64,000 nucleotides of DNA from Rhodococcus koreensis (GCF_900105905.1 NZ_FNSV01000005.1:5084001-5148000), one strand, 5' to 3'; positions 52,142 to 60,526 are shown, numbered from the stretch's first letter. Numbers and translations: made by a program. Notes: generated from the letters alone by a model not told the origin.

Positions 52142-53791
52142 ATGGCAAAAGAGCTGCGGTACAACACGGACGCCCGAGCCCGACTCGAACACGGCGTCAA
52201 CGCCCTCGCCGACGCGGTCAAGGTGACCCTCGGCCCCAAGGGGCGCAACGCGGTGCTCGAGAAACTCACCGGGCCGCCGACCATCACCAACGACGGCGTG
52301 ACCATCGCGCGCGAGATCCAGCTCCGCGAACCGTTCGCGAACATGGGCGCCCAGCTGGTGAAGGAGGTGGCGATGAAGACCAACGGTGTCGTCGGCGACG
52401 GCACCACCACCGCAACCGTGCTCGCCCAGGCCATGGTCCGTGAGGGGCTGCGCTCCGTCGAGGCCGGAGCCAACCCCATGCGGGTCCGACGCGGCATCGA
52501 ACGAGCCGTGTCCGTCGTCGTCGACTCCCTCCGCGAGCAGGCCTCGCAGATCGGCGGCCAGAGCGATCTGCAACGCATCGCGACGCTCGCCGCCAGCGAC
52601 GACGACGTGATCGGACACGCCATCTCGAAGGCCGTCGACTACGTCGGCAAGTCCGGAGTGGTCACCACCGAGGAAAGCGACACCCTCGGGTTGTCGGTCG
52701 ACATCGTCGACGGCATCGAGTTCGACCACGGTTACACCTCGGGGTACATGGTCACCGACCCGGAGCGGATGGAAGCGGTCCACACCAATCCGCTGATCCT
52801 GCTGACCAACAAGAAGATCACCCAGGTCCAGGAGATCATGCCGGCCGTCGAGGTCGCCAAGCGCGCCGACCGGCCGCTGGTGGTGCTCGCCGAGGAGGTC
52901 GACGGACCGGCCCTGCAACTGCTCGTCGGCGGCAACATGCACAAGACGATGCAGTCGGTGGTCGTTCGGGCCCCCGGTTTCGGGCACCGTCGGGTCGCCG
53001 AGCTCGAAGACCTCGCGGTGGCGCTCGGTGGGCACGTGATCGCCAAGGACACCGGGATCGAACTGTCCGAGGTCAGCGTCGAGCATCTCGGTTCGTGTGA
53101 CCGGATCACGGTGACCGAGAACGAGACCACGATCGTCGGTGGCCACGGCGACCAGCGCCTCCTCGACGCGCGCATCGCGCAATTGGAGTCCCAGCTCGAG
53201 CGCGCCAAGATCGAGGCAGATCAGGAAAGCCTCGAACTGCGTATCGCCCGGCTCACCGGGCGGGTCGCCGTCATCCGCGTCGGCGGCGCGACCAGTGTCG
53301 AACTCAAGGAGCGGATGCTGCGCGTCGAGGACGCCCTGGCCGCCACCCGCGCGGCGGTGGAGGCGGGCATCGTCTCCGGTGGTGGCACCGCGCTGGCACA
53401 GTCACACCGGGCACTCTCCGACCTCGACCTGTCCGGAGACGAGGCCATCGGGTGCGACGTCGTACGGCGCGCCCTCGCCGAACCGCTGCGCTGGATCGCG
53501 ATCAACGCCGGATTCGACGGCGACGAAGTCGTCGAGGTGGTCGCCGGTCTCCCGCTCGGGCACGGATTCAACGCGCTCACCGGTGAATACGGAGACATGT
53601 TCGACGACGGGGTGATCGACCCGTTCAAGGTCACCCGCGCCGCACTCGAAAGTGCGGCCTCGATCGCGGCACTGCTGATCACCACCGAAACCGCTGTGGT
53701 GGAGGAGATCATCGGCAATCCCGGCGCCATCATGGCGCCCGGCTTCGGCGATCTCGCCGAAGGCATGGTCCGCCCGTCGAACATTTACTGA
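52142..53791 (+). CDS. groEL: Chaperonin GroEL-like protein dedicated to propane monooxygenase (MimG-like)
   Basis: A 549-residue Hsp60. DAVKVTLGPKGRNAVLEKLT, DGTTTATVLAQAMVREGLRS, VEDALAATRAAVEAGIVSGG and DPFKVTRAALESAASIAALL are family hallmarks including the ATPase Asp residues. The C-terminus ends PSNIY and lacks the GGM-rich tail found in housekeeping GroEL. No groES is nearby. The homologous MimG of mycobacteria is known to be needed for active monooxygenase, so folding of PrmA is the likely job. A hairpin follows. Confidence 0.93.
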   Translation: MAKELRYNTDARARLEHGVNALADAVKVTLGPKGRNAVLEKLTGPPTITNDGVTIAREIQLREPFANMGAQLVKEVAMKTNGVVGDGTTTATVLAQAMVREGLRSVEAGANPMRVRRGIERAVSVVVDSLREQASQIGGQSDLQRIATLAASDDDVIGHAISKAVDYVGKSGVVTTEESDTLGLSVDIVDGIEFDHGYTSGYMVTDPERMEAVHTNPLILLTNKKITQVQEIMPAVEVAKRADRPLVVLAEEVDGPALQLLVGGNMHKTMQSVVVRAPGFGHRRVAELEDLAVALGGHVIAKDTGIELSEVSVEHLGSCDRITVTENETTIVGGHGDQRLLDARIAQLESQLERAKIEADQESLELRIARLTGRVAVIRVGGATSVELKERMLRVEDALAATRAAVEAGIVSGGGTALAQSHRALSDLDLSGDEAIGCDVVRRALAEPLRWIAINAGFDGDEVVEVVAGLPLGHGFNALTGEYGDMFDDGVIDPFKVTRAALESAASIAALLITTETAVVEEIIGNPGAIMAPGFGDLAEGMVRPSNIY

Positions 53792-53802
53792 CGCAGCCGA
53801 GT

Positions 53803-53839
53803 GGGTCGCCGCCACGACCGTCTGACGAGGCGGTGACCC
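53803..53839 (+). terminator. Hairpin after groEL
   Basis: GGGTCGCCGCC (53803-53813) pairs with GGCGGTGACCC (53829-53839) with one mismatch, 12 bases after the groEL stop. It probably ends the prm operon. Confidence 0.55.
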
Positions 53840-53903
53840 GCTCTCCCTGCTCGCGCAAACCCACCCCTCCGGCGCCCGTATGCCCGAAAGAAAGTGAAGC
53901 ATC

Positions 53904-54230
53904 GTGATTTTCATCGTGGTGAAGTTCAAGGTCCTCGACAAGCATCAGAACGACTGGCTGCTCGTCACCAAGGAGTTCACCGACGCGACCCGATCCGAAC
54001 CGGGCAATCTGTGGTTCGAGTGGCACCGCAGCGCCGACGACCCCGCCGAATTCGTATTGATCGAGGCGTTCCGGGACGGGCAGGCCGGTTCTGACCACGT
54101 CGCCGCCGACCACTTCCGGAAGGGACTGGACGCGATGCGTCCCGCGCTGAGTGAGACACCGCGCATCATCCACACCGACCTACCCGGTACCGACTGGTCC
54201 CGCATGGGCGAACTGGAAATCACCTCGTAA
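53904..54230 (+). CDS. Antibiotic biosynthesis monooxygenase (ABM/YgiN-like) family protein
   Basis: A 108-residue alpha/beta ferredoxin-like-barrel protein starting at GTG 53904. IFIVVKFKVLDKHQNDWLLV, SEPGNLWFEWHRSADDPAEF and FVLIEAFRDGQAGSDHVAAD HFRK-type segments fit the ABM family, which includes putative quinol monooxygenases and haem-independent small oxygenases. It is between groEL and the FAD-linked oxidase. The function is not known. Confidence 0.82.
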   Translation: MIFIVVKFKVLDKHQNDWLLVTKEFTDATRSEPGNLWFEWHRSADDPAEFVLIEAFRDGQAGSDHVAADHFRKGLDAMRPALSETPRIIHTDLPGTDWSRMGELEITS

Positions 54231-54278
54231 TCGATCCGAGCCGGCGCATCACATCCGGCCGGCAGGGAAGGACAAGGC

Positions 54279-55649
54279 ATGACGGTCGTGACGAGCGGCC
54301 CCGTCGCGGATCTGATCGCGGAACTGGGCGATGCCGCGGTAACCGACAGCGACACCATGATCGCCTACACCCGCGATCAGGCGTTACTCTGCCCGTCCGG
54401 GCTTCCGCTCGCCGTCGTCCGCGCCCGGACCGTCGACCATGTCGTCGCGACTCTGAAAACAGCGCACCGACATGGTATTCCGGTCGTAACGAGAGGTGCG
54501 GGCACCGGGCTGGCCGGCGGAGCCAACGCGATCGACGGCTGCTTCGTGCTGAGTACCGAGAAACTCGACCGCATCCTCGCCGTCGACGAACAGTCCCGCA
54601 CCGCCACGGTCGAGGCGGGAGTGATCAACGGTGACCTCGCGACCGCGGCGGCAGCGCGCGGACTGTGGTACGTCCCCGACCCCGGCAGTCGCGCCATCTC
54701 CACGATCGGCGGGAACCTCGCAACCGACGCCGGCGGCGCCTGCTGTGCAAAATACGGGGTCACCGGCGACCACGTCGCCCGGATCAAGGCGGTCCTCGCC
54801 GACGGCCGGATCATCCACACCGGCGCCGTCACCCGCAAGAATGTGGCCGGTTTGAACCTGACTCGACTACTGGTCGGGTCCGAGGGCACCCTGGCGGTGA
54901 TCGTCGAGGCGACCATGCGGCTGCGCCGGACGCCGGTGCACACGGCCACCGTCGCCGCCGCCTTCCCCGATACCGTCCAGGCGGTCGACGCGGTGCTGGC
55001 GATTCAGGCGGTGGCCGACCCGAGCCTGGTCGAACTCATGGACCGCACCACCATCGCGGCCGTCAACGACATGACCCACATGGGTCTCGACGAGACGGCC
55101 GGCGCGCTGCTGCTGATCCAGTGCGACGGTGACGCCGCAGAGGCGGAAGCCCAGCGCAGCGCGGACGCCTGCCGCGCCGCCGCGGCCACCGAGTTGTACG
55201 TGAGCACCGACGCCGCCGAAGGTGACGCCCTCATGCAGGCGCGCCGTGTGGCACTGACCGCCCTGGAACGCCGCGGCAGCACCCTGCTCGACGACCTGGC
55301 CGTGCCGGTCCCCCGGCTACCGCACATGCTCGAGGCCATTACCCGGATCGCCGACCGCCACCGACTGCTCATCGGCACGTTCGGGCACGCCGCCGACGGG
55401 AACCTCCACCCCACGATCGTGTTCGACGCGGCCGACCCCGACTCCGCCGACCGGGCCCATCGGGCCTTCGACGAGATGGTGACCCGATGTCTGGCGCTGG
55501 GCGGATCGATCACGGGCGAGCACGGCGTCGGCAGCCTCAAACGCCGCTACCTCGAACCCATGATCGGCTCGGTGGAGAGATCCCTGATGACAGGCATCAA
55601 GGCGGCGTTCGACCCGACCGGAATTCTGAACCCGGGCCGCGCGATATGA
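54279..55649 (+). CDS. FAD-binding oxidase/dehydrogenase (GlcD/D-lactate dehydrogenase type)
   Basis: A 456-residue protein. The PCMH FAD-binding domain includes GIPVVTRGAGTGLAGGANAI, DPGSRAISTIGGNLATDAGG and LVGSEGTLAVIVEATMRL. The C-terminal FAD-oxidase domain has the His-rich GTFGHAADGNLHPTIVFD and GGSITGEHGVGSLKRRYLEP. It probably oxidises a 2-hydroxy acid such as glycolate or lactate. Its place after the prm genes may link it to downstream C3 metabolism, which is inference. Confidence 0.9.
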   Translation: MTVVTSGPVADLIAELGDAAVTDSDTMIAYTRDQALLCPSGLPLAVVRARTVDHVVATLKTAHRHGIPVVTRGAGTGLAGGANAIDGCFVLSTEKLDRILAVDEQSRTATVEAGVINGDLATAAAARGLWYVPDPGSRAISTIGGNLATDAGGACCAKYGVTGDHVARIKAVLADGRIIHTGAVTRKNVAGLNLTRLLVGSEGTLAVIVEATMRLRRTPVHTATVAAAFPDTVQAVDAVLAIQAVADPSLVELMDRTTIAAVNDMTHMGLDETAGALLLIQCDGDAAEAEAQRSADACRAAAATELYVSTDAAEGDALMQARRVALTALERRGSTLLDDLAVPVPRLPHMLEAITRIADRHRLLIGTFGHAADGNLHPTIVFDAADPDSADRAHRAFDEMVTRCLALGGSITGEHGVGSLKRRYLEPMIGSVERSLMTGIKAAFDPTGILNPGRAI

Positions 55650-55966
55650 CGACCACGACCCTGCATGCCCGGTCGACGCGGGACGACGACCTGGTCCTGG
55701 AATTCGGCACACGGTGGGCGGTGTTCGGCGGCGGCGGCGCCGAAGACATCTTCGTGACCTTCGGCTGGACGGAGGCGCGGTACTTCCGACGACTGCAGGT
55801 CCTGGCCGGGCGCCGGTTCTCGCCCCTCGACGCCTCACTCCGGCACCGTCTTCTCGCCGTCTGCGCCGAGCGCCTACAGCAGATCGATCATCCGCCCCAC
55901 CCCGCGACGAAAGGCCCCGACCATGACAGCGCACCCCGGACGGCGGCGCGGCCGTCCCCGCACTGA
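55646..55966 (+). CDS. DUF3263-like small actinobacterial protein
   Basis: A 106-residue protein beginning MTTTTLHARSTRDDDLVLEF, then GTRWAVFGGGGAEDIFVTFG and WTEARYFRRLQVLAGRRFSP. This resembles the DUF3263 pattern (a tryptophan-containing helix, then RYFxxLxxL) in actinobacteria. ATG 55646 overlaps the oxidase stop (ATGA). The C-terminal third is Pro/His-rich and overlaps another small frame. The function is unknown; a DNA-binding or regulatory role is conceivable. Confidence 0.68.
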   Translation: MTTTTLHARSTRDDDLVLEFGTRWAVFGGGGAEDIFVTFGWTEARYFRRLQVLAGRRFSPLDASLRHRLLAVCAERLQQIDHPPHPATKGPDHDSAPRTAARPSPH

Positions 55967-56084
55967 ACCCGGCCCTCCTCCGGTTCCGGGCACCCTCACT
56001 CCGGCCGACCTCGCCAGCGTCCTCGAAGTACTGACCGGTACCCGGGCAGCGGTCGAACACCCCCGACGGACCGTCTCATATTGA
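55923..56084 (+). CDS. Possible 53-residue protein with an AT-hook-like motif
   Basis: Starts MTAHPGRRRGRPRTEPG, where RGRP is an AT-hook core, then LTPADLASVLEVLTGTRAAV, a likely helix. It overlaps the end of the DUF3263-like gene by 44 bases, and its stop lies inside the first MimR-type operator. The start has weak translation signals. It could be a small DNA-binding protein or chance coding. Confidence 0.35.
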   Translation: MTAHPGRRRGRPRTEPGPPPVPGTLTPADLASVLEVLTGTRAAVEHPRRTVSY

Positions 56085-56104
56085 GACGCGTCTCACATCG
56101 AGAC
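56073..56104. promoter_or_regulatory. Tandem MimR-type operators upstream of the mimR-like gene
   Basis: GTCTCATATTGAGAC (56073-56087) is a perfect palindrome. GTCTCACATCGAGAC (56090-56104) differs at one base. Their centres are 17 bases apart, and they lie 52 bases before the regulator gene. They match the palindrome before prmA, suggesting autoregulation and shared control. Confidence 0.75.
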
Positions 56105-56155
56105 GACGTACGCTCAGGTTCATAGACCTGTGGAGAAACGGGGCGTAAACACGGC

Positions 56156-57904
56156 ATGACCACCAAGGACCTGCAGAAGGCGCGAGAGCTGTTTCTCGCC
56201 GACAACGATCTCGACAGCTCCGTTCGCCAACCCATCTCGTTCTCCTGGCAACGATCGAAGTCGCTCAAGGTGAGCCCCGATCAGCTCGACCTCCCGTTCG
56301 TCCGAGAGCCGAATCTGGACTGTCCTCTCGTCGCGGCCGCCGAACCCGTGTTGCGACAACTAGCGGACGGCCTGGTCGACGAACCGGTCAGCGTGATCCT
56401 GACGTCGGCTGACGGAGTGATCCTGACCAGGATCACCGCCAGCCGGCAACTCAATCGCACCCTCGACGACGTCCAACTGATACCCGGATACAGCTACTCG
56501 GAAGAGTTCGCCGGCACCAACGGCATCGGCACGACCCTGGAAACCCGCCAGCCCACCCTCGTCACGGGCGCCGAACACTATGCCGACTGCCTCGGACAAC
56601 TGGCCTGCGCGGGTGTCCCGATCACCCATCCGATGTCCGGCACTCTCGTGGGTGCACTCGATCTCACCGGCTGGGTAGAGGACGGGGGCCCGTTGCTGGC
56701 CACGCTCGCCAAATCCGCCACGGCTCAGATCGAAGGCCGTCTCCTGGCGCAGGCCAGCGCCGACCAGACCTCGTTGCTCAACGCGTATCTCAAGGCGTGT
56801 CGCCGATCGCCGCAGACCGGGGTGCTTGCGCTCGGAGACGATGTCGTCCTCGTCAACCGACGACTTCGGGTGGCGCTGGACGCCCAGGATCAGGCAGCGC
56901 TACTCGAACACGCCGTCGACCTGAGCAGCGTAAACGCCACCTATCGGCATATCGTCGCCCTGCCCAGCGGTCAGACGGCCAGGTTGTCCTCGATCGAGGA
57001 CTTCGGGCTCGGAGCCCGCAGGCCGATGGCCTTGTTCTACGTACATCTCCTCGACGTCCCCACATCATCTGTCGCCTCTGCACCGGCAAGCGCCGTGCTT
57101 CCCGGCGTCACCGGCACTAGCGCGTCCTGGCGCCGCACTTGCCAGCAGATCGCTCGCTGCGCACGCGAGCAGCAGTGGGTCATCGTGTCGGGTGAGCCCG
57201 GAAGTGGTCGCGGATCCGCTCTCAAAGCTGTTGCCGTCGAGCATATTCCCATTCGAACCCGGATCTTCACGGCAGCCGAGCTCTCCGACGACGGAACCGC
57301 GCTGCCGGCCCTCGAACAGGAACTCGACCAGGAACGATTCAGCGTGATCCTGCGCGACATCGACCTGCTCAGCGAGCCACAGCAGCGGGTTGTCGCCGGC
57401 CTGATCCAAGGGCGCGAACATGCCGGATGGATCGGCGCGACCATCGGCGGCACCGATCACAACACCGATCTCGATGCACTGCTTCTTCCCCACTTCAGCC
57501 ACACCGTCACGATGCCGGCCCTGCGGCATCGCATCGACGATCTGCACAGTCTGGTACCGCATCTGCTACGACAACTCGGTCGCGGCGCGGAGCTGTCCCT
57601 CTCGCCTGCGGCGATGCGCCAACTCTGCAAGTACAGTTGGCCCGGAAACGTCACCGAACTCCGGCAGGTCCTGCACGAGGTCGTCCAACGTCAGCGCTCC
57701 GGCGTCGTCGAAGTCGAGCAGCTGCCCCCGATGTGCCGGGCCCTGAGCCGGCACACCCTCACCCAGATCGAAGCCCTCGAACGCGACGCTATCGTGCGCA
57801 GCCTCGAAGAGAACCACGGCAACAAGAAGGCCGCGGCAACAGCTCTCGGCATCTCGCGCGCCACGATCTACCGCAAGATCAAGGAATTCGGCATCGACGT
57901 GTGA
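56156..57904 (+). CDS. mimR: MimR/AcoR-type GAF-Fis activator of the propane monooxygenase operon
   Basis: A 582-residue regulator. The N-terminal GAF-like sensor carries QLNRTLDDVQLIPGYSYSEE and GTNGIGTTLETRQPTLVTGA, the pattern of AcoR-type activators. The central AAA+ region is degenerate: the Walker A is SGEPGSGRG (Lys replaced by Arg) and the GAFTGA loop is missing. YSWPGNVTELRQVLHEVVQR and the Fis helix-turn-helix NKKAAATALGISRATIYRKI close the protein. The layout matches MimR of mycobacteria, which activates mimABCD. Loss of the sigma-54 contact motif fits an organism without sigma-54. Confidence 0.9.
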   Translation: MTTKDLQKARELFLADNDLDSSVRQPISFSWQRSKSLKVSPDQLDLPFVREPNLDCPLVAAAEPVLRQLADGLVDEPVSVILTSADGVILTRITASRQLNRTLDDVQLIPGYSYSEEFAGTNGIGTTLETRQPTLVTGAEHYADCLGQLACAGVPITHPMSGTLVGALDLTGWVEDGGPLLATLAKSATAQIEGRLLAQASADQTSLLNAYLKACRRSPQTGVLALGDDVVLVNRRLRVALDAQDQAALLEHAVDLSSVNATYRHIVALPSGQTARLSSIEDFGLGARRPMALFYVHLLDVPTSSVASAPASAVLPGVTGTSASWRRTCQQIARCAREQQWVIVSGEPGSGRGSALKAVAVEHIPIRTRIFTAAELSDDGTALPALEQELDQERFSVILRDIDLLSEPQQRVVAGLIQGREHAGWIGATIGGTDHNTDLDALLLPHFSHTVTMPALRHRIDDLHSLVPHLLRQLGRGAELSLSPAAMRQLCKYSWPGNVTELRQVLHEVVQRQRSGVVEVEQLPPMCRALSRHTLTQIEALERDAIVRSLEENHGNKKAAATALGISRATIYRKIKEFGIDV

Positions 57905-58083
57905 CGCGCCGTTCGTCAGACAACCTATTGTCATCCCTCCGTTCGTGTCAGGAAATGAGACAGTCACCGCGCCGCAGTCGGCGGAACATGAGGTCAGACA
58001 GAAAAACCCACGCGGATCTCGACTCGTCGACGAGCAACCCCTTTCGGGTACGGATCCGCGGCCGGAGTGGACTAGGACGACCC

Positions 58084-58326
58084 ATGAACACGAATCCGCT
58101 TGGCGCAGTGACCCGCTCGGAATCGCACTGTAAGACCGCCCGCGTGTGGCTGGTCGCCGGGCTGGCGCACACGTCCGAACCCGCCGACCGTCCCGCCGTA
58201 CGTGACGATCTCATGCGAACCTGGGTTCCGGAGCCGGGCAGCGGTTACCGCACTCCCGACGGCCGGCGTCGCACGACGTGGGCGCAACTGCACTCCCGGT
58301 TCGATCTCGTCGAGGTGACCCCATGA
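58084..58326 (+). CDS. Hypothetical protein, 80 residues
   Basis: MNTNPLGAVTRSESHCKTAR followed by VWLVAGLAHTSEPADRPAVR and a C-terminal TWAQLHSRFDLVEVTP. No family is recognised. ATG 58084 has AGGA upstream. It is coupled by ATGA to the next small gene, which supports both. About 180 bases before it, after mimR, hold no visible gene. Confidence 0.6.
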   Translation: MNTNPLGAVTRSESHCKTARVWLVAGLAHTSEPADRPAVRDDLMRTWVPEPGSGYRTPDGRRRTTWAQLHSRFDLVEVTP

Positions 58327-58685
58327 CAACCCCCTGCACGATCCGGCCGGCCCCGCGCCTTCGCCACGCGACACTGAATGATCAACTCGCGCGGGAGGAC
58401 GCCGCCGAGGACGCGCAGCGCCTGTCCCCGGACGACCGCACGACGTGTCCGTTGCACCGGCGGTGGATCCACCAGTGCGTCGCCTCGCCGGTCCACGTCA
58501 ACGCAATCACCCGGCACCGCTGGTGCCGTCGATGCGCCGTGCCGCTCACGGTGACCGTGGACGAGGTGACCCGGACGGTCACGATGGTCTGCCCGGCCTG
58601 CGGTGACGGTGGCAGCCCGGCCACCGCGCGTCTGGTGGTCGCCTGTCGTGCCAGTTTGGGCTTCGCCCCCGTGAGTACTTATTAA
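58323..58685 (+). CDS. Small zinc-ribbon-like protein
   Basis: A 120-residue protein with paired cysteines: CPLHRRWIHQC, HRWCRRCAVPL and TMVCPACGDGG, of which the CRRC and CPAC pairs look like a zinc ribbon. The preceding gene's stop overlaps its start. The last residues APVSTY and the TAA stop are encoded inside repeat copy B. The function is unknown; a nucleic-acid- or protein-binding role is possible. Confidence 0.65.
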   Translation: MTTPCTIRPAPRLRHATLNDQLAREDAAEDAQRLSPDDRTTCPLHRRWIHQCVASPVHVNAITRHRWCRRCAVPLTVTVDEVTRTVTMVCPACGDGGSPATARLVVACRASLGFAPVSTY

Positions 58686-58724
58686 CCACGGGCGGTTAAT
58701 AAGTACTCACGGGCGCGGAGCGCA
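58668..58724. repeat. 57-bp palindromic repeat copy B, bidirectional terminator
   Basis: The perfect 20-bp stem is CCCGTGAGTACTTATTAACC (58668-58687) and its complement (58694-58713), with loop ACGGGC and tail CGCGGAGCGCA (58714-58724). It matches copy A at 42006-42062 at 56 of 57 positions. It lies between the convergent zinc-ribbon and EamA genes, and both stop codons fall within it. Confidence 0.88.
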
Positions 58725-59606
58725 CGCGGGCAGGGCCGCGGATGCGAGGAGGACCACGGCCATCCCCGCCCACTGCGGTGGGGACAGTTGCTCGCCCAGC
58801 AGAGCCTGTGCGGCGAGCACCCCGACCACCGGTTCGAGCAGCCCGAGGAGGGCGACGGACGCCGATCCGAGTGCGCGCACGGCGATGAAGGAGCAGCCGA
58901 TCCCGATGGGCATCAAGAGGAGTCCCTGGACCAGGATGGACCCCCACCCGCTGGGTGCGAACGTCCAGGACTGTCCGTCGACGACGGCGATCGCGCCGGT
59001 GGCGATTCCGGCGCCGAGTGATGCGAGTGCGCCCGCGGCGACGGGGCTGACCTGGTGCACCCACCGTTCCCCGACTACCAGGTACAGCGCGTACCCGGCG
59101 GCGCTGAGGAGGGCGAGCACCGCCCCGTTCACGGCGACCGCGGAGGTGCCGGCACCCGCGACGAGTGCGATGCCGCCGGACATCGCGACGGCCAGCACCA
59201 GCTGACCGCGGTTGATCCTGTTCCGGGTGACCACCCAGACGAGTGCCATCACGAACAGCGGGTAGATGTGGACGATCACGACCGCGATCTGGGCACCGGT
59301 GACCCGCACCGCGGCGAAGAAGCACAGCAACTGGATGCCGAACAGCGGGCCGCAGACGCAGCACAGTCCGACGGCGGACTTCCAGGTGACGCCCTTCAGC
59401 CTTCCGGTGGACCAGGCGAGAAGGAACAGCAGTGCGGCACCGACGAGGCTGCGGAGGCAGACGAGGACGGCCGGTGACACGCCGCCGGCGTAGCCGATCG
59501 CGGCGAACGTGGGGGTGAGTCCGTACGCGATCGCGGAGGCCGCACCGCATCCCCAGGCGACCGCACCGCCGCCGCGCGTCCGCCGTTCCGTGGTGCTAGC
59601 GACCAT
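58707..59606 (-). CDS. EamA/DMT superfamily transporter
   Basis: A 299-residue membrane protein with about ten hydrophobic segments in two EamA repeats (for example VCLRSLVGAALLFLLAW and GLLEPVVGVLAAQALLGE Q-type end). The second repeat ends LASAALPACAPRP, the last codons of which lie in the repeat. The ATG is 36 bases after the TetR gene stop, so the two are probably one transcription unit. It may export a metabolite or drug, with the TetR regulator in control. Confidence 0.86.
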   Translation of the reverse strand: MVASTTERRTRGGGAVAWGCGAASAIAYGLTPTFAAIGYAGGVSPAVLVCLRSLVGAALLFLLAWSTGRLKGVTWKSAVGLCCVCGPLFGIQLLCFFAAVRVTGAQIAVVIVHIYPLFVMALVWVVTRNRINRGQLVLAVAMSGGIALVAGAGTSAVAVNGAVLALLSAAGYALYLVVGERWVHQVSPVAAGALASLGAGIATGAIAVVDGQSWTFAPSGWGSILVQGLLLMPIGIGCSFIAVRALGSASVALLGLLEPVVGVLAAQALLGEQLSPPQWAGMAVVLLASAALPACAPRP

Positions 59607-59642
59607 GGGCCCGAACGCGCCGGGCGGCCCGTGGAGGCCGGG

Positions 59643-60251
59643 TCACCATGTGCGCGGCGCGACGAGTTCGTCGTGGACGAACTGCACGAGTACCTCTTTC
59701 ATCGCGGCGACGGTCATGTTCGGTGCGCCGGTGAGGACCTGGATGGCGGTCCCGTCGGTGAGCGCGGTCAGCCGCTGCGCGATCGTCTCCGGGTCGACGT
59801 CGGTGCGGAAGATTTCCTGCCGTTGTCCGCGCCGGACGATCTTGACGACGGTCTCGTGCCAGCGCGCGTAGTACGTGTTGTGGAAGGGGCGGAGTTCGGG
59901 CCGGAGGGTTGCCTCGGCCCAGAACTGCAACCAGATGGACCACTCGTCGCGCAGCGGCCCGACTCGGGGCAACTGCATGTCGATCAGGCGGAGCAGTCGT
60001 TCGTGGGCGTTGTCGATCGCCTTGAGTTCACGGCTCTGCCGGTCGAAGGCATTGTCGATGGCGTGGCGGAGGGCCGCGGTCAGGACGTCGCTCTTGCCGG
60101 GGAAGTAGTAGTGCACCGCCCCGGTGCTGGTGCCGACGACCTGGGCGATGTCGGAGATGCGGACCGAGTGGTATCCGCGCTCGGCGATCAGTTGAGCCGC
60201 AGCATCGAGTATCGCCGTTCGGCGCGCGTCCTCGGTGAGTTGAGCGGTCAC
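59643..60251 (-). CDS. TetR/AcrR family transcriptional regulator
   Basis: A 202-residue protein. The helix-turn-helix is AQLIAERGYHSVRISDIAQV followed by GTSTGAVHYYFPGKSDVLTA. GTG 60249-60251 has an excellent AAGGAGG; an ATG seven codons upstream lies before that site and is less likely. The start is 276 bases from the divergent SDR gene. The nearby palindromes ACTGATGCATCAGT and ACTGACGCATCAGT are its probable operators, so it likely controls itself, EamA and the acyl-CoA operon. Confidence 0.9.
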   Translation of the reverse strand: MTAQLTEDARRTAILDAAAQLIAERGYHSVRISDIAQVVGTSTGAVHYYFPGKSDVLTAALRHAIDNAFDRQSRELKAIDNAHERLLRLIDMQLPRVGPLRDEWSIWLQFWAEATLRPELRPFHNTYYARWHETVVKIVRRGQRQEIFRTDVDPETIAQRLTALTDGTAIQVLTGAPNMTVAAMKEVLVQFVHDELVAPRTW

Positions 60252-60275
60252 TGTCCCTCCTTCGATTGTCATCTG

Positions 60276-60316
60276 ACTGATCCATCAAATCATACGCCGC
60301 AAACTGACGCATCAGT
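60276..60316 (-). promoter_or_regulatory. Two TetR operator-like palindromes upstream of the TetR gene
   Basis: ACTGACGCATCAGT (60303-60316) differs at one base, and ACTGATCCATCAAA (60276-60289) at three, from the perfect palindrome at 60468-60481. Confidence 0.55.
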
Positions 60317-60438
60317 CAGACCGCTCTATCCGGACCCGGAAATCGCCAACGGCCGATCTGAACGCGCATAAGAGCAGGTAAATGGTGGTAATCACGCTAA
60401 ATTCACATCTGATCGTCGGATCAGTTTCGACGCAACCC

Positions 60439-60481
60439 TTGACATCTGTGGGCTGGATCACGGTATAACTGATGCATCAGT
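60439..60481 (+). promoter_or_regulatory. Promoter and operator of the acyl-CoA operon
   Basis: TTGACA (60439-60444), a spacer of about 18-19 bases and TATAAC (60464-60469) form a promoter. The perfect palindrome ACTGATGCATCAGT (60468-60481) overlaps the -10 edge and the likely start site, an arrangement expected for TetR repression. Confidence 0.68.
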
Positions 60482-60526
60482 CAGACCCCATTGGTCGGAA
60501 CAGTAGCGACGAGAGGCGAACGCTCG

